Positions 35,227 through 44,928 of a DNA stretch of 64,000 bases are shown piece by piece. A program made the position numbers and the translations under genes. The stretch comes from Paucisalibacillus globulus DSM 18846 (GTDB lineage Bacteria; Bacillota; Bacilli; Bacillales; Amphibacillaceae). The stretch spans positions 230,986 through 294,985 of the forward strand of contig NZ_KI519436.1 in NCBI RefSeq assembly GCF_000482485.1, read 5' to 3'. The notes below the pieces were generated by a model. The model was not told the DNA's origin. It was given only the letters and a program-made list of their open reading frames with translations, and did not search any database. Positions within the stretch are counted from its first letter, which is position 1, and each line of letters starts with the position of its first letter.

Positions 35227-36030
35227 ATGAAGAATAAATATATCATAGCATTAATTACATTTCTACTAGTGCTCCAAGCTCCAATTATGCTTTCTGCTGC
35301 AGAAAAGAAGGCTGAAAAAGAGAATGAAAATGAATTTGAAATACCTAGTCATGTATTAGATATTTCTAAGGAAAATACATTTCCTAATTCTACAGAAGAT
35401 GAAGAAGTTATTGAGCCAAGTGAATTATCCAAAGAATTAATAGACTCAACGGATGTTCCTATCACTAATCCCAATCTAATAAAGATGCTGAACGAGTCAA
35501 GCATTGATCCATCACCAATTGGTTTTGGGTATCGAGGAATGGTTTTTTTAGGACGCTGGCCACTTAGTTACGAATCTGATGATACCAATGTTAATTGGGA
35601 GTATCAAAACATAAATATTAATGAATTAAATAATCTTGGTGGTAAGGATGCTCAAAAATTAAGCTATAACCAGCAAGCACAAAAAGAAATTAAAGGAGCA
35701 TTAACTAACAAGATTGCAAATCCCGATGATGTAAAACAAATGATGATCATGAAAGCAAAGCAAGAAACAAAATTACCCCTGTCCTATACAACAACAATTG
35801 GAGCAGGAACTAAAAAAGGAAATTCTTATAGTGTTCCACCGAAAAAATATGGTTTTTTACATGCTTTTGCCCCTGCTGCAAATGAAAAAGGCAAGGTAAC
35901 ATTCGGTGAAGTTTATATTCAGTTGAAAGGAACCAAAAAATCATTGGTAATTAAAAATGTAACAAAACAAGGAATCGGAGCATGGATTCCGGTTCAAGAT
36001 CATGTGTCATTTTCGGTTGAGGTGAAATAA
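35227..36030 (+). CDS. yfkD: YfkD-like secreted protein
   Basis: ATG at 35227 gives MKNKYIIALITFLLVLQAPI, a signal peptide cleaved near SAA-E; the frame extends upstream but without a proper ribosome site. The 267-residue product is the size of B. subtilis YfkD and has its general make-up: acidic N-terminal stretch, IGFGYRGMVFLGRWPLSYES in the middle and a Lys-rich, Trp-containing C-terminus (QGIGAWIPVQDHVSF). Function of the family is unknown, probably extracytoplasmic. Confidence 0.8.
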   Translation: MKNKYIIALITFLLVLQAPIMLSAAEKKAEKENENEFEIPSHVLDISKENTFPNSTEDEEVIEPSELSKELIDSTDVPITNPNLIKMLNESSIDPSPIGFGYRGMVFLGRWPLSYESDDTNVNWEYQNININELNNLGGKDAQKLSYNQQAQKEIKGALTNKIANPDDVKQMMIMKAKQETKLPLSYTTTIGAGTKKGNSYSVPPKKYGFLHAFAPAANEKGKVTFGEVYIQLKGTKKSLVIKNVTKQGIGAWIPVQDHVSFSVEVK

Positions 36031-36042
36031 ATAGAAGAACAG

Positions 36043-36070
36043 TGTAGCCCTACTTACTTGTAGGGCTACA
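36043..36070 (+). terminator. Hairpin after yfkD
   Basis: TGTAGCCCTAC / GTAGGGCTACA, a perfect 11-bp stem with 6-nt loop. The tail (TTAACTT) is weak in T, so it is a probable but not classical terminator. Confidence 0.7.
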
Positions 36071-36201
36071 TTAACTTCATGTATCTGTTCAACATTTTTT
36101 ATGGAATCAACCTAATTAATTTCTAAAAGGGTTGATTTTTTCGCTTTAGTGATTTAATATGGTAAAGTATTAAAGTGGAATTTTCTTGGGGGGAAAAGAA
36201 A

Positions 36202-37509
36202 ATGGAATGGGTTGTAGTTGTTTCGGTTTTATTAATGACAGTATTAAGTTTGTTACGAGTGAATGTTATTATTGCTATTATAATTTCCGCGATTGTAGCT
36301 GGATTAATGGCCGGGTTGGATTTAGTAGAATCAATTGAATTACTGGTTAGTGGAATGGGAGGTCAAGCAAATACCGCTCTAAGTTATGTATTATTAGGTG
36401 CTTTTGCTATAGCCATTAGCTATACAGGAATTACATCATTATTAGTGAATTTCTTAATTAAAGTTTTGACAGGTAAGAAAACAATGTTATTGCTTGCTAT
36501 AGCTAGTGTATCTTCTTTATCACAAAATGTTGTACCAGTTCATATTGCATTTATTCCTATATTAATACCGCCGTTATTAAAGTTATTTGATAAAATGCGA
36601 ATCGATCGTCGTGGGGTGGCTGTTGCCTTAACATTTGGTTTGAAAGCTCCATATATTATGATTCCAGCTGGATTCGGACTAATCTTTCAAGGGATAATTT
36701 TAGATGCAATGATACAAAATGGTGCTGATATTACCTTAGGGCAAGTATCATTATCTATGATAATCCCAGGTCTGGGAATGATTGTAGGTTTATTAATCGG
36801 AGTATTCATCACCTATCGGAAGGACAAAGAGCCACTACTAGATGTAAAAGGCATGGGTGAATTTATTAAACCAATAGATGAAAATATTACGTTTAATAAA
36901 AAACATTTCCTTACCATCATTGCAATATTAGCTGCACTAGTTGCACAAATTTACACTGGAAACTTAATTGTAGGTGCATTAACTGGACTAATTTTAATGG
37001 TTGCTTTTCTTTCTGTACCTTTCTCAAAGACTGATAAGATTGTTGCTGATGGTGTAAGTATGATGAGTACTATTGCATTTGTAATGCTTGTTGCATCTGG
37101 ATATGGGACAATTTTAAAAGATACAGGTGCTGTAGATGCATTAGTCGAGGTTTCTTCTGGATTCTTAGGAGATAATAAGGTTCTAATTTCATTTGTCCTT
37201 TTATTAGTTGGTTTAATAATTACAATTGGAATTGGCTCCTCTTTCGGTACGATACCAATTATAGCAGCTTTATTCGTTCCAATCTGTTTAGCTGCAGGAT
37301 TTTCGCCATTAGGAACCGCTGCACTAATTGGAACAGCGGGTGCACTAGGGGATGCCGGTTCTCCAGCCTCTGACAGTACATTAGGTCCAACTGCAGGACT
37401 AAATGCTGATGGTAAACATGACCACATCTGGGATACTTGTGTTCCAACATTTATCCATTTTAATATTCCATTATTCTTCTTTGGATGGGCAGCATCACTT
37501 TTCTTGTAG
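36202..37509 (+). CDS. Na+/H+ antiporter family protein (YuiF/NhaC-like)
   Basis: ATG at 36202 follows GGGGGGAAAAGAAA; a GTG 9 codons earlier is less likely. The 435-residue protein has about 12 hydrophobic segments, with TFGLKAPYIMIPAGFGLIFQ (about residue 145) and the conserved GALGDAGSPASDSTLGPTAG near the C-terminus (about 390), both typical of the Na_H_antiporter family that includes YuiF. Expected substrate is Na+ or an organic cation/amino acid with proton exchange. Followed 52 bp later by pdaA. Confidence 0.88.
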   Translation: MEWVVVVSVLLMTVLSLLRVNVIIAIIISAIVAGLMAGLDLVESIELLVSGMGGQANTALSYVLLGAFAIAISYTGITSLLVNFLIKVLTGKKTMLLLAIASVSSLSQNVVPVHIAFIPILIPPLLKLFDKMRIDRRGVAVALTFGLKAPYIMIPAGFGLIFQGIILDAMIQNGADITLGQVSLSMIIPGLGMIVGLLIGVFITYRKDKEPLLDVKGMGEFIKPIDENITFNKKHFLTIIAILAALVAQIYTGNLIVGALTGLILMVAFLSVPFSKTDKIVADGVSMMSTIAFVMLVASGYGTILKDTGAVDALVEVSSGFLGDNKVLISFVLLLVGLIITIGIGSSFGTIPIIAALFVPICLAAGFSPLGTAALIGTAGALGDAGSPASDSTLGPTAGLNADGKHDHIWDTCVPTFIHFNIPLFFFGWAASLFL

Positions 37510-37561
37510 TATAAAAAACGATGATTAAGCAAAAGGTAAGAAAAAAATAGGTGGGGTATCT

Positions 37562-38353
37562 ATGCGTAAATTAATAGTAACCACCCTGATATTTTTTCTT
37601 GCCTTTTTTTCTGTGAACTTTCATGAGGCTGGAGCTCGGGGTTATGGTTGGGGATACAAGAAAAATTCAAATCACGAAATTCCGGAAGTCGGTAAGTACA
37701 GGGAAATACTAAGGGAAAATGGTGCATATTATGTAGATGAATCCGGTGAAAAAACAGTATACTTAACATTTGATAATGGGTATGAACAGGGATTTACAGA
37801 TGAAATTTTGGATGTATTAAAGAGTGAAAAGGTTCCTGCTACTTTCTTTGTTACAGGACATTACGTCAATTCAGCAACAGATTTAATAGAACGAATGGTT
37901 AATGAAGGGCATATAATAGGAAACCATTCTTATCATCATCCAGATTTTACAACAGTCAATAAAGAAGTAATGGAGCGGGAGTTAGAGACATTAGAACAGG
38001 CTGTCTCTAAAGTTTCCAAACAAAAAGATATTAAATATGTTAGACCCCCAAAGGGAATGTTCAACCAACAAACCCTCCAGTGGGCAAATGAATTAGGGTA
38101 TATTCATGTATTCTGGTCCTTGGCAATTATTGATTGGAATACGAATGCTCAAAAAGGTTGGCAATATGCTTATGATCAAGTAATGAATCAGATACATCCT
38201 GGAGCAATTATTCTATTACACGCTGTGTCAGAGGATAATGCAGAAGCCCTGGAAAGGATAATTCAAGATTTGAAAAAAGAAGGCTATACCTTTAAAAGTT
38301 TAGATGACTTTGTATTAAAAGATAAGATTTCACAACCTATCTATGGTTACTGA
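37562..38353 (+). CDS. pdaA: Delta-lactam-biosynthetic de-N-acetylase PdaA
   Basis: A 263-residue NodB-domain polysaccharide deacetylase with a signal peptide (residues 1-25). The catalytic motifs are TFDNGYEQGFTDEILDVL (metal-binding Asp replaced in the usual PdaA manner by FDNGYE), GNHSYHHPDF (two His ligands), RPPKGMFN and LLHAVS. PdaA removes the acetyl group from MurNAc so that muramic-delta-lactam of the spore cortex can form; loss blocks germination. Its presence supports an endospore former. ATG preceded by AGGTGGGGTATCT. Confidence 0.93.
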   Translation: MRKLIVTTLIFFLAFFSVNFHEAGARGYGWGYKKNSNHEIPEVGKYREILRENGAYYVDESGEKTVYLTFDNGYEQGFTDEILDVLKSEKVPATFFVTGHYVNSATDLIERMVNEGHIIGNHSYHHPDFTTVNKEVMERELETLEQAVSKVSKQKDIKYVRPPKGMFNQQTLQWANELGYIHVFWSLAIIDWNTNAQKGWQYAYDQVMNQIHPGAIILLHAVSEDNAEALERIIQDLKKEGYTFKSLDDFVLKDKISQPIYGY

Positions 38354-38385
38354 GTTCAATGCTATGTAATTCTTAAAGAATAAAA

Positions 38386-38421
38386 TGCTCCCCTTTTCAT
38401 ATATTCGATGAAAGGGGAGCA
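38386..38421. terminator. Bidirectional terminator
   Basis: TGCTCCCCTTTTCAT pairs with ATGAAAGGGGAGCA (one bulged T), 7-nt loop. On the minus strand it is followed by TTTTATTC. It separates pdaA from the convergent betaine-binding gene. Confidence 0.9.
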
Positions 38422-38451
38422 AAGTTATTTTAAGATACGTTTTCAATTTAC

Positions 38452-39339
38452 TTATTCCGCAGGTTCAAAATCTTCAAGAGAATCAACTTCCATATATGCT
38501 GGTACAGCTAATCCAATTTTAGCACCATCAAAATTCGGACCTAAATCTACAAACTCTCCTTCATACTCCTCATATAAAGCACCATGAGTTGTAGGTATCC
38601 ATGGAGCCAGTGAAGCATCAGCTTCACCGTTTGAAATGGACTGGAACAATATAGCTGGATCAAGCGGAGTAAACGTAACGTTATATCCTTGTTGTTCCAA
38701 TACAATTTTAGCTACATTTCCTGTAAATAATACTTCATCCCACGGCGTAGAAACTAATTCAATTGGAGTACTATCAGCTGCTTCGATTCCTTCTGTCCAC
38801 GTTGTAACTACTTCTTGATTTTTATCCACCCACTGCTGTGCGACTTCAGGAATTTCTAACTCTTTGTCATTTGCCGTTAACAAGGCTGCTTCTATTTCTG
38901 GTACTTCAAATTGAATTCGATCAAGGATTTCATAGGCACCTGGTATGTCTTCCTCTAATCCTTTTCTCACTATTGTGATAGCTTGTTGCTCCTGACCAAA
39001 TATTCCTTTGGGGTCATCGAGGTATTTTAAGTCCCATTTGGCAAACATATAATGAGGAGACCATGCTGTAATCATAATTGGTTCCTCGTTATCTATAGCT
39101 TCATCTAAGGCTGATAACATTGCTCCTGTTGATGATGTTTGTTGTTCCCAACCGGCAAGACTCTCATATTCTTCTATAGCTTGATTATTAAGTTCCGTTT
39201 GACCAGCTCCAGGTTCAAGACCAGTAATTGTAAAGTCCATTTTTTCACTATCGCTTTGTTGCTTTTCTTGTCCACACCCTACTAATACGATGGATAAAGT
39301 AACACTAGCAATGACTGCTAACCTTTTCCACTTTATCAA
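38452..39339 (-). CDS. Glycine betaine/choline-type ABC substrate-binding lipoprotein (OpuAC-like)
   Basis: TTG start 10 bp after AAGGAG. The 295-residue OpuAC-domain protein has a lipoprotein signal with lipobox LVGC (Cys22). Trp residues likely to form the aromatic ligand cage are seen in SLAPWIPTTHG, ITAWSPHYMF and VSTPWDEV. OpuAC proteins bind glycine betaine, proline betaine or choline for osmoprotection. No permease or ATPase gene is adjacent, so it is an orphan binding protein that must use another transporter or act alone. Confidence 0.88.
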   Translation of the reverse strand: MIKWKRLAVIASVTLSIVLVGCGQEKQQSDSEKMDFTITGLEPGAGQTELNNQAIEEYESLAGWEQQTSSTGAMLSALDEAIDNEEPIMITAWSPHYMFAKWDLKYLDDPKGIFGQEQQAITIVRKGLEEDIPGAYEILDRIQFEVPEIEAALLTANDKELEIPEVAQQWVDKNQEVVTTWTEGIEAADSTPIELVSTPWDEVLFTGNVAKIVLEQQGYNVTFTPLDPAILFQSISNGEADASLAPWIPTTHGALYEEYEGEFVDLGPNFDGAKIGLAVPAYMEVDSLEDFEPAE

Positions 39340-39673
39340 AAGAAATACACTCCTTTATCTAGTATTGCTATTATTAATAGCAATTTCATTAGTTGTCTTT
39401 AAGTGCTCCAAGTATATACATGGCCAATTAAAAACAATACTTACTTATATTCTAGGCACTATTTATATAGTATTCAAACGGCAAATAATTGAATTACTGT
39501 TCATAATATATGAACAGTTTCAAGCTGATAAACTTATCAAAGGAATTACCTATAAATCCTTCGAAATGCTCCAGCTTACACATGAATCTGTAAATGTACC
39601 AAACTATAGGGCATGTGTAAAGTAGGCGAAGATTATGATAAATACAAAGTTTTAATCCGCATATGGATTAACA
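39340..39673 (-). promoter_or_regulatory. Upstream region of the betaine-binding gene with a palindromic site
   Basis: A non-coding stretch of ~330 bp. At 39497-39517 lies a perfect 9-bp inverted repeat (CTGTTCATA and TATGAACAG, 3-bp centre), and at about 39524-39539 an imperfect GATAA/TTATC repeat. They are about 160 bp upstream of the OpuAC-like start and may be operators. A plus-strand open frame across this region overlaps the binding-protein promoter and is not believed. Confidence 0.45.
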
Positions 39674-39706
39674 ACAAAAACGAGGCAGAATTTTATTCGC
39701 CCCGTT
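39674..39706 (-). terminator. Terminator of the small lipoprotein gene
   Basis: On the minus strand AACGGGGC pairs with GCCTCGTT (one G-U) and is followed by TTTTGTTG, 10 bp after the stop. Confidence 0.8.
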
Positions 39707-39715
39707 ATTAAAATT

Positions 39716-40195
39716 TTACTCTTCCCGTATAAAACGGACACCATCGAAATCAAAAGTAAATCCCCATTCATTGTCAACTTCTACTATGGTCACACTGGCT
39801 TTTCCATTATCCTCTCGTCCAGATATAGACATTTTGGCATCTACGAAAACAATCATAAATGTATAGCCATCTGCTTCCAAAGTCTCCGCAATTTCAATGA
39901 ACTCAAAATTATATTCCTCATAGTTTTTATGCCAACTATCAAATAACTCACGTATTTCTTTCTTCATACTATCGGATTGGAACTCCGGCTGTATCCACAT
40001 CTGGTAGAAATTCTCGAAATCTTTCTCCATAATTACGTTTGTAACTTCATCTAAAAATGACTGAATGCGTTGTTCCAACTGTTCTTCCTCAGTTAAATTA
40101 GGACCTTTTGAATTGGAAGTAGTCTCCTTGTCTGAACAACCTGAAATAATTAGGAGGCTAATAAAACTAATGATTAATATAACCCTGTAGTTCAT
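39716..40195 (-). CDS. Hypothetical lipoprotein
   Basis: ATG at 40195 (MNYRVILIISFISLLIISGC) follows GGGAGTGTTATTA; an upstream in-frame GTG would overlap that site. The lipobox is LIISGC (Cys20). The mature ~140 residues form a small alpha+beta domain with many aromatic residues (FYQMWIQPEF, GFTFDFDGVRFI) of the NTF2-like/lumazine-binding kind. No function is assigned. It is monocistronic, divergent from mbcS. Confidence 0.78.
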   Translation of the reverse strand: MNYRVILIISFISLLIISGCSDKETTSNSKGPNLTEEEQLEQRIQSFLDEVTNVIMEKDFENFYQMWIQPEFQSDSMKKEIRELFDSWHKNYEEYNFEFIEIAETLEADGYTFMIVFVDAKMSISGREDNGKASVTIVEVDNEWGFTFDFDGVRFIREE

Positions 40196-40359
40196 TAATA
40201 ACACTCCCACTACTTATCATATTTTTGAATTATATGGTACAGAATGGAAATATATGTGTTAGAAATACAATGATTTGTCTGATAATGGTTCAAAATATTT
40301 ATTTATAAATTTTTAAAATATTGTTATAATTGTTGAAACTAAAAAAAGGAGTTGATGGG

Positions 40360-41946
40360 ATGAAACGCGAAGATCTAATTGCTCCAAAGAAGTACAACAT
40401 AGCTATGGAAATCGAAAAACACGCAAAAGACGTTGATAGGAAGGCATTACTTTGGCTAGATGAACATGGGGAAAAGTCTGAAATTACATATGGTCAACTA
40501 ATGAAAAATGTAAATAAAATCGGGAATGTATTTATAGAAAGTGGTTTGAAAAAAGGAGACAAACTCCTTGTAATGATTCCGAGAAGAATGGAGGCATATG
40601 AGGTTTACTTAGCTGCATTAAAAGTTGGTATTGTCGTTGTTCCTAGTTCTGAAATGCTAAGAACAAAAGATCTTCAGTATCGGATTAGCCATGGGGAAGT
40701 GAATGGTGTAGTTAGCTTCTCAAATTACACAGCCCAATACAAAGATTTGAACGAATATGACTCACTTATCAAGTTTTCAGTTGGGGAACCGGTAGCTGAT
40801 TGGCTTTCTTTGAATGGATTAATGCAAGGTGCCTCAAGTGATTTGGAAATGGTGGAGACAACTCGGGATTGTATTGCGTTTATTTCTTATACTTCTGGTA
40901 CAACGGGTAATCCAAAGGGGGTTGTTCATACACATGGCTGGGGCTATGCCCATTTAAAAACAGCACCAACTAACTGGTTATGTGTTAATGAGGGAGATAA
41001 AGTATGGGCAACAGCAGGTCCTGGTTGGCAAAAGTGGATTTGGAGTCCTTTTCTCTCCGTACTTGGTATGGGGGCTACAGGCTTTATTTATAATGGTAAA
41101 TTTAATGCAGATAAATATCTCAGTCTATTAGAAGAACATGAAATTAATGTATTATGCTGTACCCCAACAGAATATCGATTAATGGCTAAAGTGAATGATT
41201 TGTCTAAATACAAACTACCAAATCTAAACAGTGCTGTTTCTGCTGGAGAGCCACTGAATGTCGAAGTAATCAACACATTCCGCCAATTTTTTGATGTCAC
41301 TGTACGTGATGGCTATGGTCAGACTGAGAACACTTTATTATTAGGCGTGATGGAAAGTATGGAAGTAAAGGCTGGATCGATGGGGAAACCGACACCTGGT
41401 AATGATGTGGAAATAGTGGATGAGTTTGGAGAACCTGTTGGTGTCAACGAAGTGGGTGATATTGCAGTTCGTTTAAATAGCCCTGCATTATTTAAGGAAT
41501 ATTACAAAGACCCAGAACGCACTAGTCGTACGCGTAGAGGAGACTTTTATATAACCGGTGACCAAGCGCGAAAGGACGAAGATGGTTACTTTTGGTTTGA
41601 AGGACGTAGTGACGATATTATTATCAGCTCAGGTTATACAATCGGACCATTTGAAGTGGAAGATGCCCTTGTAAAACATCCATACGTGCAAGAATGCGCA
41701 GTAGTAGCAAGTCCAGATGAAGTTCGTGGAAGTTTAGTAAAGGCATTTGTTGTGCTAAAGGAAAATATTGAAGCTGATAAGGAGAAGTTAATAAAAGAGC
41801 TTCAGGATTATGTCAAAAGTCAAACGGCACCTTATAAGTATCCAAGGGAGATAGAGTTTATGAAAGAATTACCGAAAACAATCTCTGGGAAGATTAGGCG
41901 GATAGAGTTAAGGCAAAGGGAAAAAGAGAAACATGTTCAACAGTAA
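40360..41946 (+). CDS. mbcS: Acyl-CoA synthetase MbcS (AMP-forming)
   Basis: ATG at 40360 (MKREDLIAPKKYN) follows AAAAGGAGTTGATGG. The 528-residue ANL-superfamily enzyme has the P-loop YTSGTTGNPKG (about residue 180), the A5 motif DGYGQTEN (about 325), A7 TGDQARKDEDGYFWFEGRSDD, and the A10 Lys in PKTISGKIRR near residue 510. MbcS-type enzymes activate medium- and branched-chain fatty acids (2-methylbutanoate, butyrate) to CoA esters in Bacillus. Terminated directly downstream. Confidence 0.9.
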   Translation: MKREDLIAPKKYNIAMEIEKHAKDVDRKALLWLDEHGEKSEITYGQLMKNVNKIGNVFIESGLKKGDKLLVMIPRRMEAYEVYLAALKVGIVVVPSSEMLRTKDLQYRISHGEVNGVVSFSNYTAQYKDLNEYDSLIKFSVGEPVADWLSLNGLMQGASSDLEMVETTRDCIAFISYTSGTTGNPKGVVHTHGWGYAHLKTAPTNWLCVNEGDKVWATAGPGWQKWIWSPFLSVLGMGATGFIYNGKFNADKYLSLLEEHEINVLCCTPTEYRLMAKVNDLSKYKLPNLNSAVSAGEPLNVEVINTFRQFFDVTVRDGYGQTENTLLLGVMESMEVKAGSMGKPTPGNDVEIVDEFGEPVGVNEVGDIAVRLNSPALFKEYYKDPERTSRTRRGDFYITGDQARKDEDGYFWFEGRSDDIIISSGYTIGPFEVEDALVKHPYVQECAVVASPDEVRGSLVKAFVVLKENIEADKEKLIKELQDYVKSQTAPYKYPREIEFMKELPKTISGKIRRIELRQREKEKHVQQ

Positions 41947-41954
41947 CGTATGGG

Positions 41955-41985
41955 AAAAAGTAGCTTAGGGGCTACTTTTTTTATT
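41955..41985 (+). terminator. mbcS terminator
   Basis: AAAAAGTAGC / GCTACTTTTT stem with 6-nt loop followed by TTATTTT, 9 bp after the stop. Confidence 0.92.
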
Positions 41986-42152
41986 TTAAGAAGGTAGTAT
42001 CTGCATAAATTGAAGAATCAACCGATTAATGAAGATAGACAAAACCTACGTATAGTACTCCCGATTCTGCTCCAGTTGTCAGCTTAACCTCATTCGTAGC
42101 AATATTAATATCTTACTTATAAAATTTCACGAAAAAAAAATGAACAAAATAC
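41986..42152. other. Intergenic stretch, possible gene remnant
   Basis: The region between the mbcS terminator and the clpE promoter. On the minus strand a 27-codon frame without start (ending ...LTTGAESGVLYVGFVYLH at about 42028) looks protein-like and could be the end of a decayed gene. It is too short to identify. Confidence 0.3.
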
Positions 42153-42208
42153 TTGAAAGTCAAAAAAGGTCAGAGTATAATGAGTTCATAAGGTCAAAGA
42201 TAGTCAAA
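42153..42208 (+). promoter_or_regulatory. SigA promoter with two CtsR operators before clpE
   Basis: TTGAAA (42153-42158) and TATAAT (42176-42181) are 17 bp apart. AGTCAAAAAAGGTCAGA (42158-42174) fills the spacer and GGTCAAAGATAGTCAAA (42192-42208) lies just downstream; the latter is an exact match to the CtsR box GGTCAAANANRGTCAAA. Repression by CtsR and heat/stress induction follow. Confidence 0.93.
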
Positions 42209-42254
42209 GTCAAATTTGATAGTGGTCTTAAAATGATATAGGAGGAATGGATAT

Positions 42255-44402
42255 ATGAAGTGTCAAAAATGTGGTGTAAATGAAGCGAATATTAATATGG
42301 CAATGCAAATGAATAATGAGAAGATGCAATTGCACCTTTGCAATTCATGTTTCCGTGAAATCCAAGATAATATGATGAGTATGAGTGGAAATGATTTCTT
42401 CCAAAATCCATATTTTAGTGGTGAAAATGATTTTGCATCGAACTTTTTTCAAAGTAATGGTCAAATGAATTCAAATACAACTACAAAAACGAGACAAAAA
42501 CAAACAAAACGAAAAGGATTACTAGATCAGTTAGGTAGAAACTTAACAGATGCGGCTCGTGCTGGAAATATTGACCCAGTTATTGGTCGTAATCAAGAAG
42601 TGAAACGTGTTATCGAAACTTTAAATAGAAGAACTAAAAATAACCCAGTATTAATTGGGGAACCGGGTGTAGGTAAAACTGCTATTGCAGAAGGACTCGC
42701 ACTTAAAATTGTAGAAGGTCACGTTCCTGCAAAGTTAATGAATAAAGAAGTTTATATTTTAGATATTGCATCACTTGTTGCGAACACAGGTGTCCGTGGT
42801 CAATTTGAAGAGCGTATGAAGCAATTAATTAAAGAATTACAAGAACGTCAGGAAACTATTCTCTTCATTGATGAGGTTCATCTACTTGTAGGTGCGGGTA
42901 CTGCTGAAGGTTCTCAAATGGATGCAGGTAATATTTTAAAACCGGCATTAGCTCGAGGCGAATTACAAATTATTGGTGCAACAACATTAAAAGAGTACCG
43001 TAAAATTGAAAAAGATGCAGCTCTTGAACGACGTTTCCAACCAATCATTGTAAAGGAACCATCAAGAGAGGAAGCAGTATTAATCTTGAATGGAATTAAG
43101 GATAAGTACGAAACATTCCATGAGGTACGCTATTCTGATGAAGTAATCCAAGCATTTGTAACGTTATCAGATCGTTACATTCAAGATCGTTTCTTACCAG
43201 ATAAAGCGATAGACTTAATGGATGAGGTAGGTTCACGGTTGAACTTGGCAAATGCACAAAATGATTCAATCTCTATTCAAAGTCATTTAGATGAAGTAGT
43301 AAAAGAAAAAGAAGCGGCAGCAGAGCAAGAAGATTATGAAAAGGCTGCAAACCTTCGTTATCAAGAAATTCAATTGCAAAAACAACTGGAAGCGGCAAAA
43401 GGCGAAGAACAGGTTATTGATGTTGACATTTCGGATATTCAATTGATTGTAGAAGAAAAAACAGGAATTCCTGTAACAAAACTACAAGCAGATGAACAAG
43501 AAAAATTGAAAAACATCGGAGAAAATCTACGTAAAAAAGTAATCGGTCAGGAAGCAGCAGTTGATAAAGTTGCTAAAGCAATCCGCCGTAGTCGTGCAGG
43601 ATTAAAATCAAAAGAACGTCCAATCGGATCATTCTTATTTGTCGGCCCAACTGGTGTTGGTAAAACCGAGCTAACCAAAGCACTAGCAGAAGAATTATTT
43701 GGTACTCGTGAAGCAATGATACGTCTTGATATGAGTGAATATATGGAGAAACATTCCGTATCTAAACTCATTGGATCACCACCAGGATATATTGGACATG
43801 ATGAGGCAGGGCAATTGACCGAGCGTGTTCGTCGTAACCCATATTCCATCATTCTGTTAGATGAGATTGAAAAGGCACATCCAGACGTACAAAATATGTT
43901 CTTACAAATTATGGAGGATGGCCATTTAACAGATTCTCAAGGTAGGAAAGTAAGTTTTAAAGATACCGTCATCATCATGACAAGTAATGCTGGGACAGGA
44001 TTAAAACCAATTACAGTTGGTTTTAATCATGAAAAACATGAATCTGTTTCTATATTAGAGAACTTAAGTGCATACTTTAAACCGGAGTTCTTAAACCGTT
44101 TCGATGCTATCATTAACTTCAATGAATTATCAGAAGATAATCTAATGAGTATCATCGATTTAATGTTAGCTGAACTTACTACTACCATTAAAGAGAACAA
44201 TATTGAAATCTCAATTACAAACGACGCGAAAAAAGCACTTGTTAAACTTGGATACGACCCTAAATTTGGTGCACGCCCACTACGTCGTGTTATTCAAGAT
44301 AAAATCGAGGATCCATTAACAGATCTTCTACTAGAAGAAGAAAATGTGAATCATATTCACGTAGCGGTTAAGAGTGGTGATATAGTGGTAAATAAAGCTT
44401 AA
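42255..44402 (+). CDS. clpE: ATP-dependent Clp protease ATPase subunit ClpE
   Basis: A 715-residue HSP100 protein. The N-terminal zinc finger [11 protein letters not shown]...LHLCNSCF (two CxxC motifs, residues 3-6 and 29-32) is the ClpE hallmark, replacing the N-domain of ClpC. Two AAA+ modules follow: Walker [10 protein letters not shown] (about 133) and GPTGVGKTE (about 465), with Walker B ILFIDEVH and [10 protein letters not shown], separated by a short UVR-like coiled middle domain (about 345-390, [19 protein letters not shown]). It unfolds substrates for ClpP under stress. Expression is under two CtsR boxes. Confidence 0.96.
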   Translation: MKCQKCGVNEANINMAMQMNNEKMQLHLCNSCFREIQDNMMSMSGNDFFQNPYFSGENDFASNFFQSNGQMNSNTTTKTRQKQTKRKGLLDQLGRNLTDAARAGNIDPVIGRNQEVKRVIETLNRRTKNNPVLIGEPGVGKTAIAEGLALKIVEGHVPAKLMNKEVYILDIASLVANTGVRGQFEERMKQLIKELQERQETILFIDEVHLLVGAGTAEGSQMDAGNILKPALARGELQIIGATTLKEYRKIEKDAALERRFQPIIVKEPSREEAVLILNGIKDKYETFHEVRYSDEVIQAFVTLSDRYIQDRFLPDKAIDLMDEVGSRLNLANAQNDSISIQSHLDEVVKEKEAAAEQEDYEKAANLRYQEIQLQKQLEAAKGEEQVIDVDISDIQLIVEEKTGIPVTKLQADEQEKLKNIGENLRKKVIGQEAAVDKVAKAIRRSRAGLKSKERPIGSFLFVGPTGVGKTELTKALAEELFGTREAMIRLDMSEYMEKHSVSKLIGSPPGYIGHDEAGQLTERVRRNPYSIILLDEIEKAHPDVQNMFLQIMEDGHLTDSQGRKVSFKDTVIIMTSNAGTGLKPITVGFNHEKHESVSILENLSAYFKPEFLNRFDAIINFNELSEDNLMSIIDLMLAELTTTIKENNIEISITNDAKKALVKLGYDPKFGARPLRRVIQDKIEDPLTDLLLEEENVNHIHVAVKSGDIVVNKA

Positions 44403-44416
44403 ACATAATAGAATGT

Positions 44417-44450
44417 AAAAATGCATTGGAGCTAGCTCCAATGCATTTTT
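44417..44450 (+). terminator. clpE terminator
   Basis: A perfect 34-bp palindrome with arms AAAAATGCATTGGAGCT and its complement, ending in TTTTTG. Confidence 0.92.
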
Positions 44451-44499
44451 GTATTTAATTAGGCAAGCAACAAGCCTACGTATTCATTAAATATGAATA

Positions 44500-44784
44500 C
44501 TATTGAAAATAGATCCTAACATTTTCAATAGTAGACATCATAAGAGCCGTATTATACTTCTTTTCTACTGACTCTATGAAATCCTTATACTGCTCTTCTG
44601 ATAGGGATTTTTGCCAAGCAAATTGGAAACGAAACAAATCATCCTCATTCTTCTCTAATGGATTAAACATCATATTCCCTTTTGTTATTAGCATATTTGC
44701 ATGTGCAGCTAAATTTAGTAGTAATACTTCTAACATTTTTAGTTCACGTTCATTATAATCATGATCCACCTTTGAAACGGTCAC
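44500..44784 (-). CDS. Hypothetical small protein
   Basis: A 94-residue, mainly helical protein with no membrane segment or known motif (ERELKMLEVLLLNLAAHANMLI, then QFAWQKSLSEEQYKDFIESVEKKYN). The GTG at 44784 has no ribosome site nearby. A strong AGGAGGAG lies further upstream, at good distance from an in-frame ATT codon at 44805, so translation may begin there and add seven residues. The frame is open and amino-acid composition is protein-like. Function unknown. Confidence 0.6.
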   Translation of the reverse strand: MTVSKVDHDYNERELKMLEVLLLNLAAHANMLITKGNMMFNPLEKNEDDLFRFQFAWQKSLSEEQYKDFIESVEKKYNTALMMSTIENVRIYFQ

Positions 44785-44928
44785 ATCAACTATAGCTACG
44801 TTAATAAAAATCTCCTCCTATAAGTTAGTTAAGCTGTTGTTTCCTCTAAAGAATGAAATAAGCTGCGCATATAAATTCCCCCTTTAACGATTCAATTTCT
44901 ACAAATAGGTGGAAATTCCTTCATCTTC

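Noticed and set aside
39290-39625. 111-codon plus-strand frame with hydrophobic stretches
   Set aside because: It overlaps the start of the OpuAC-like gene antisense and its promoter, has no ribosome site, and its composition reflects AT-rich non-coding DNA.
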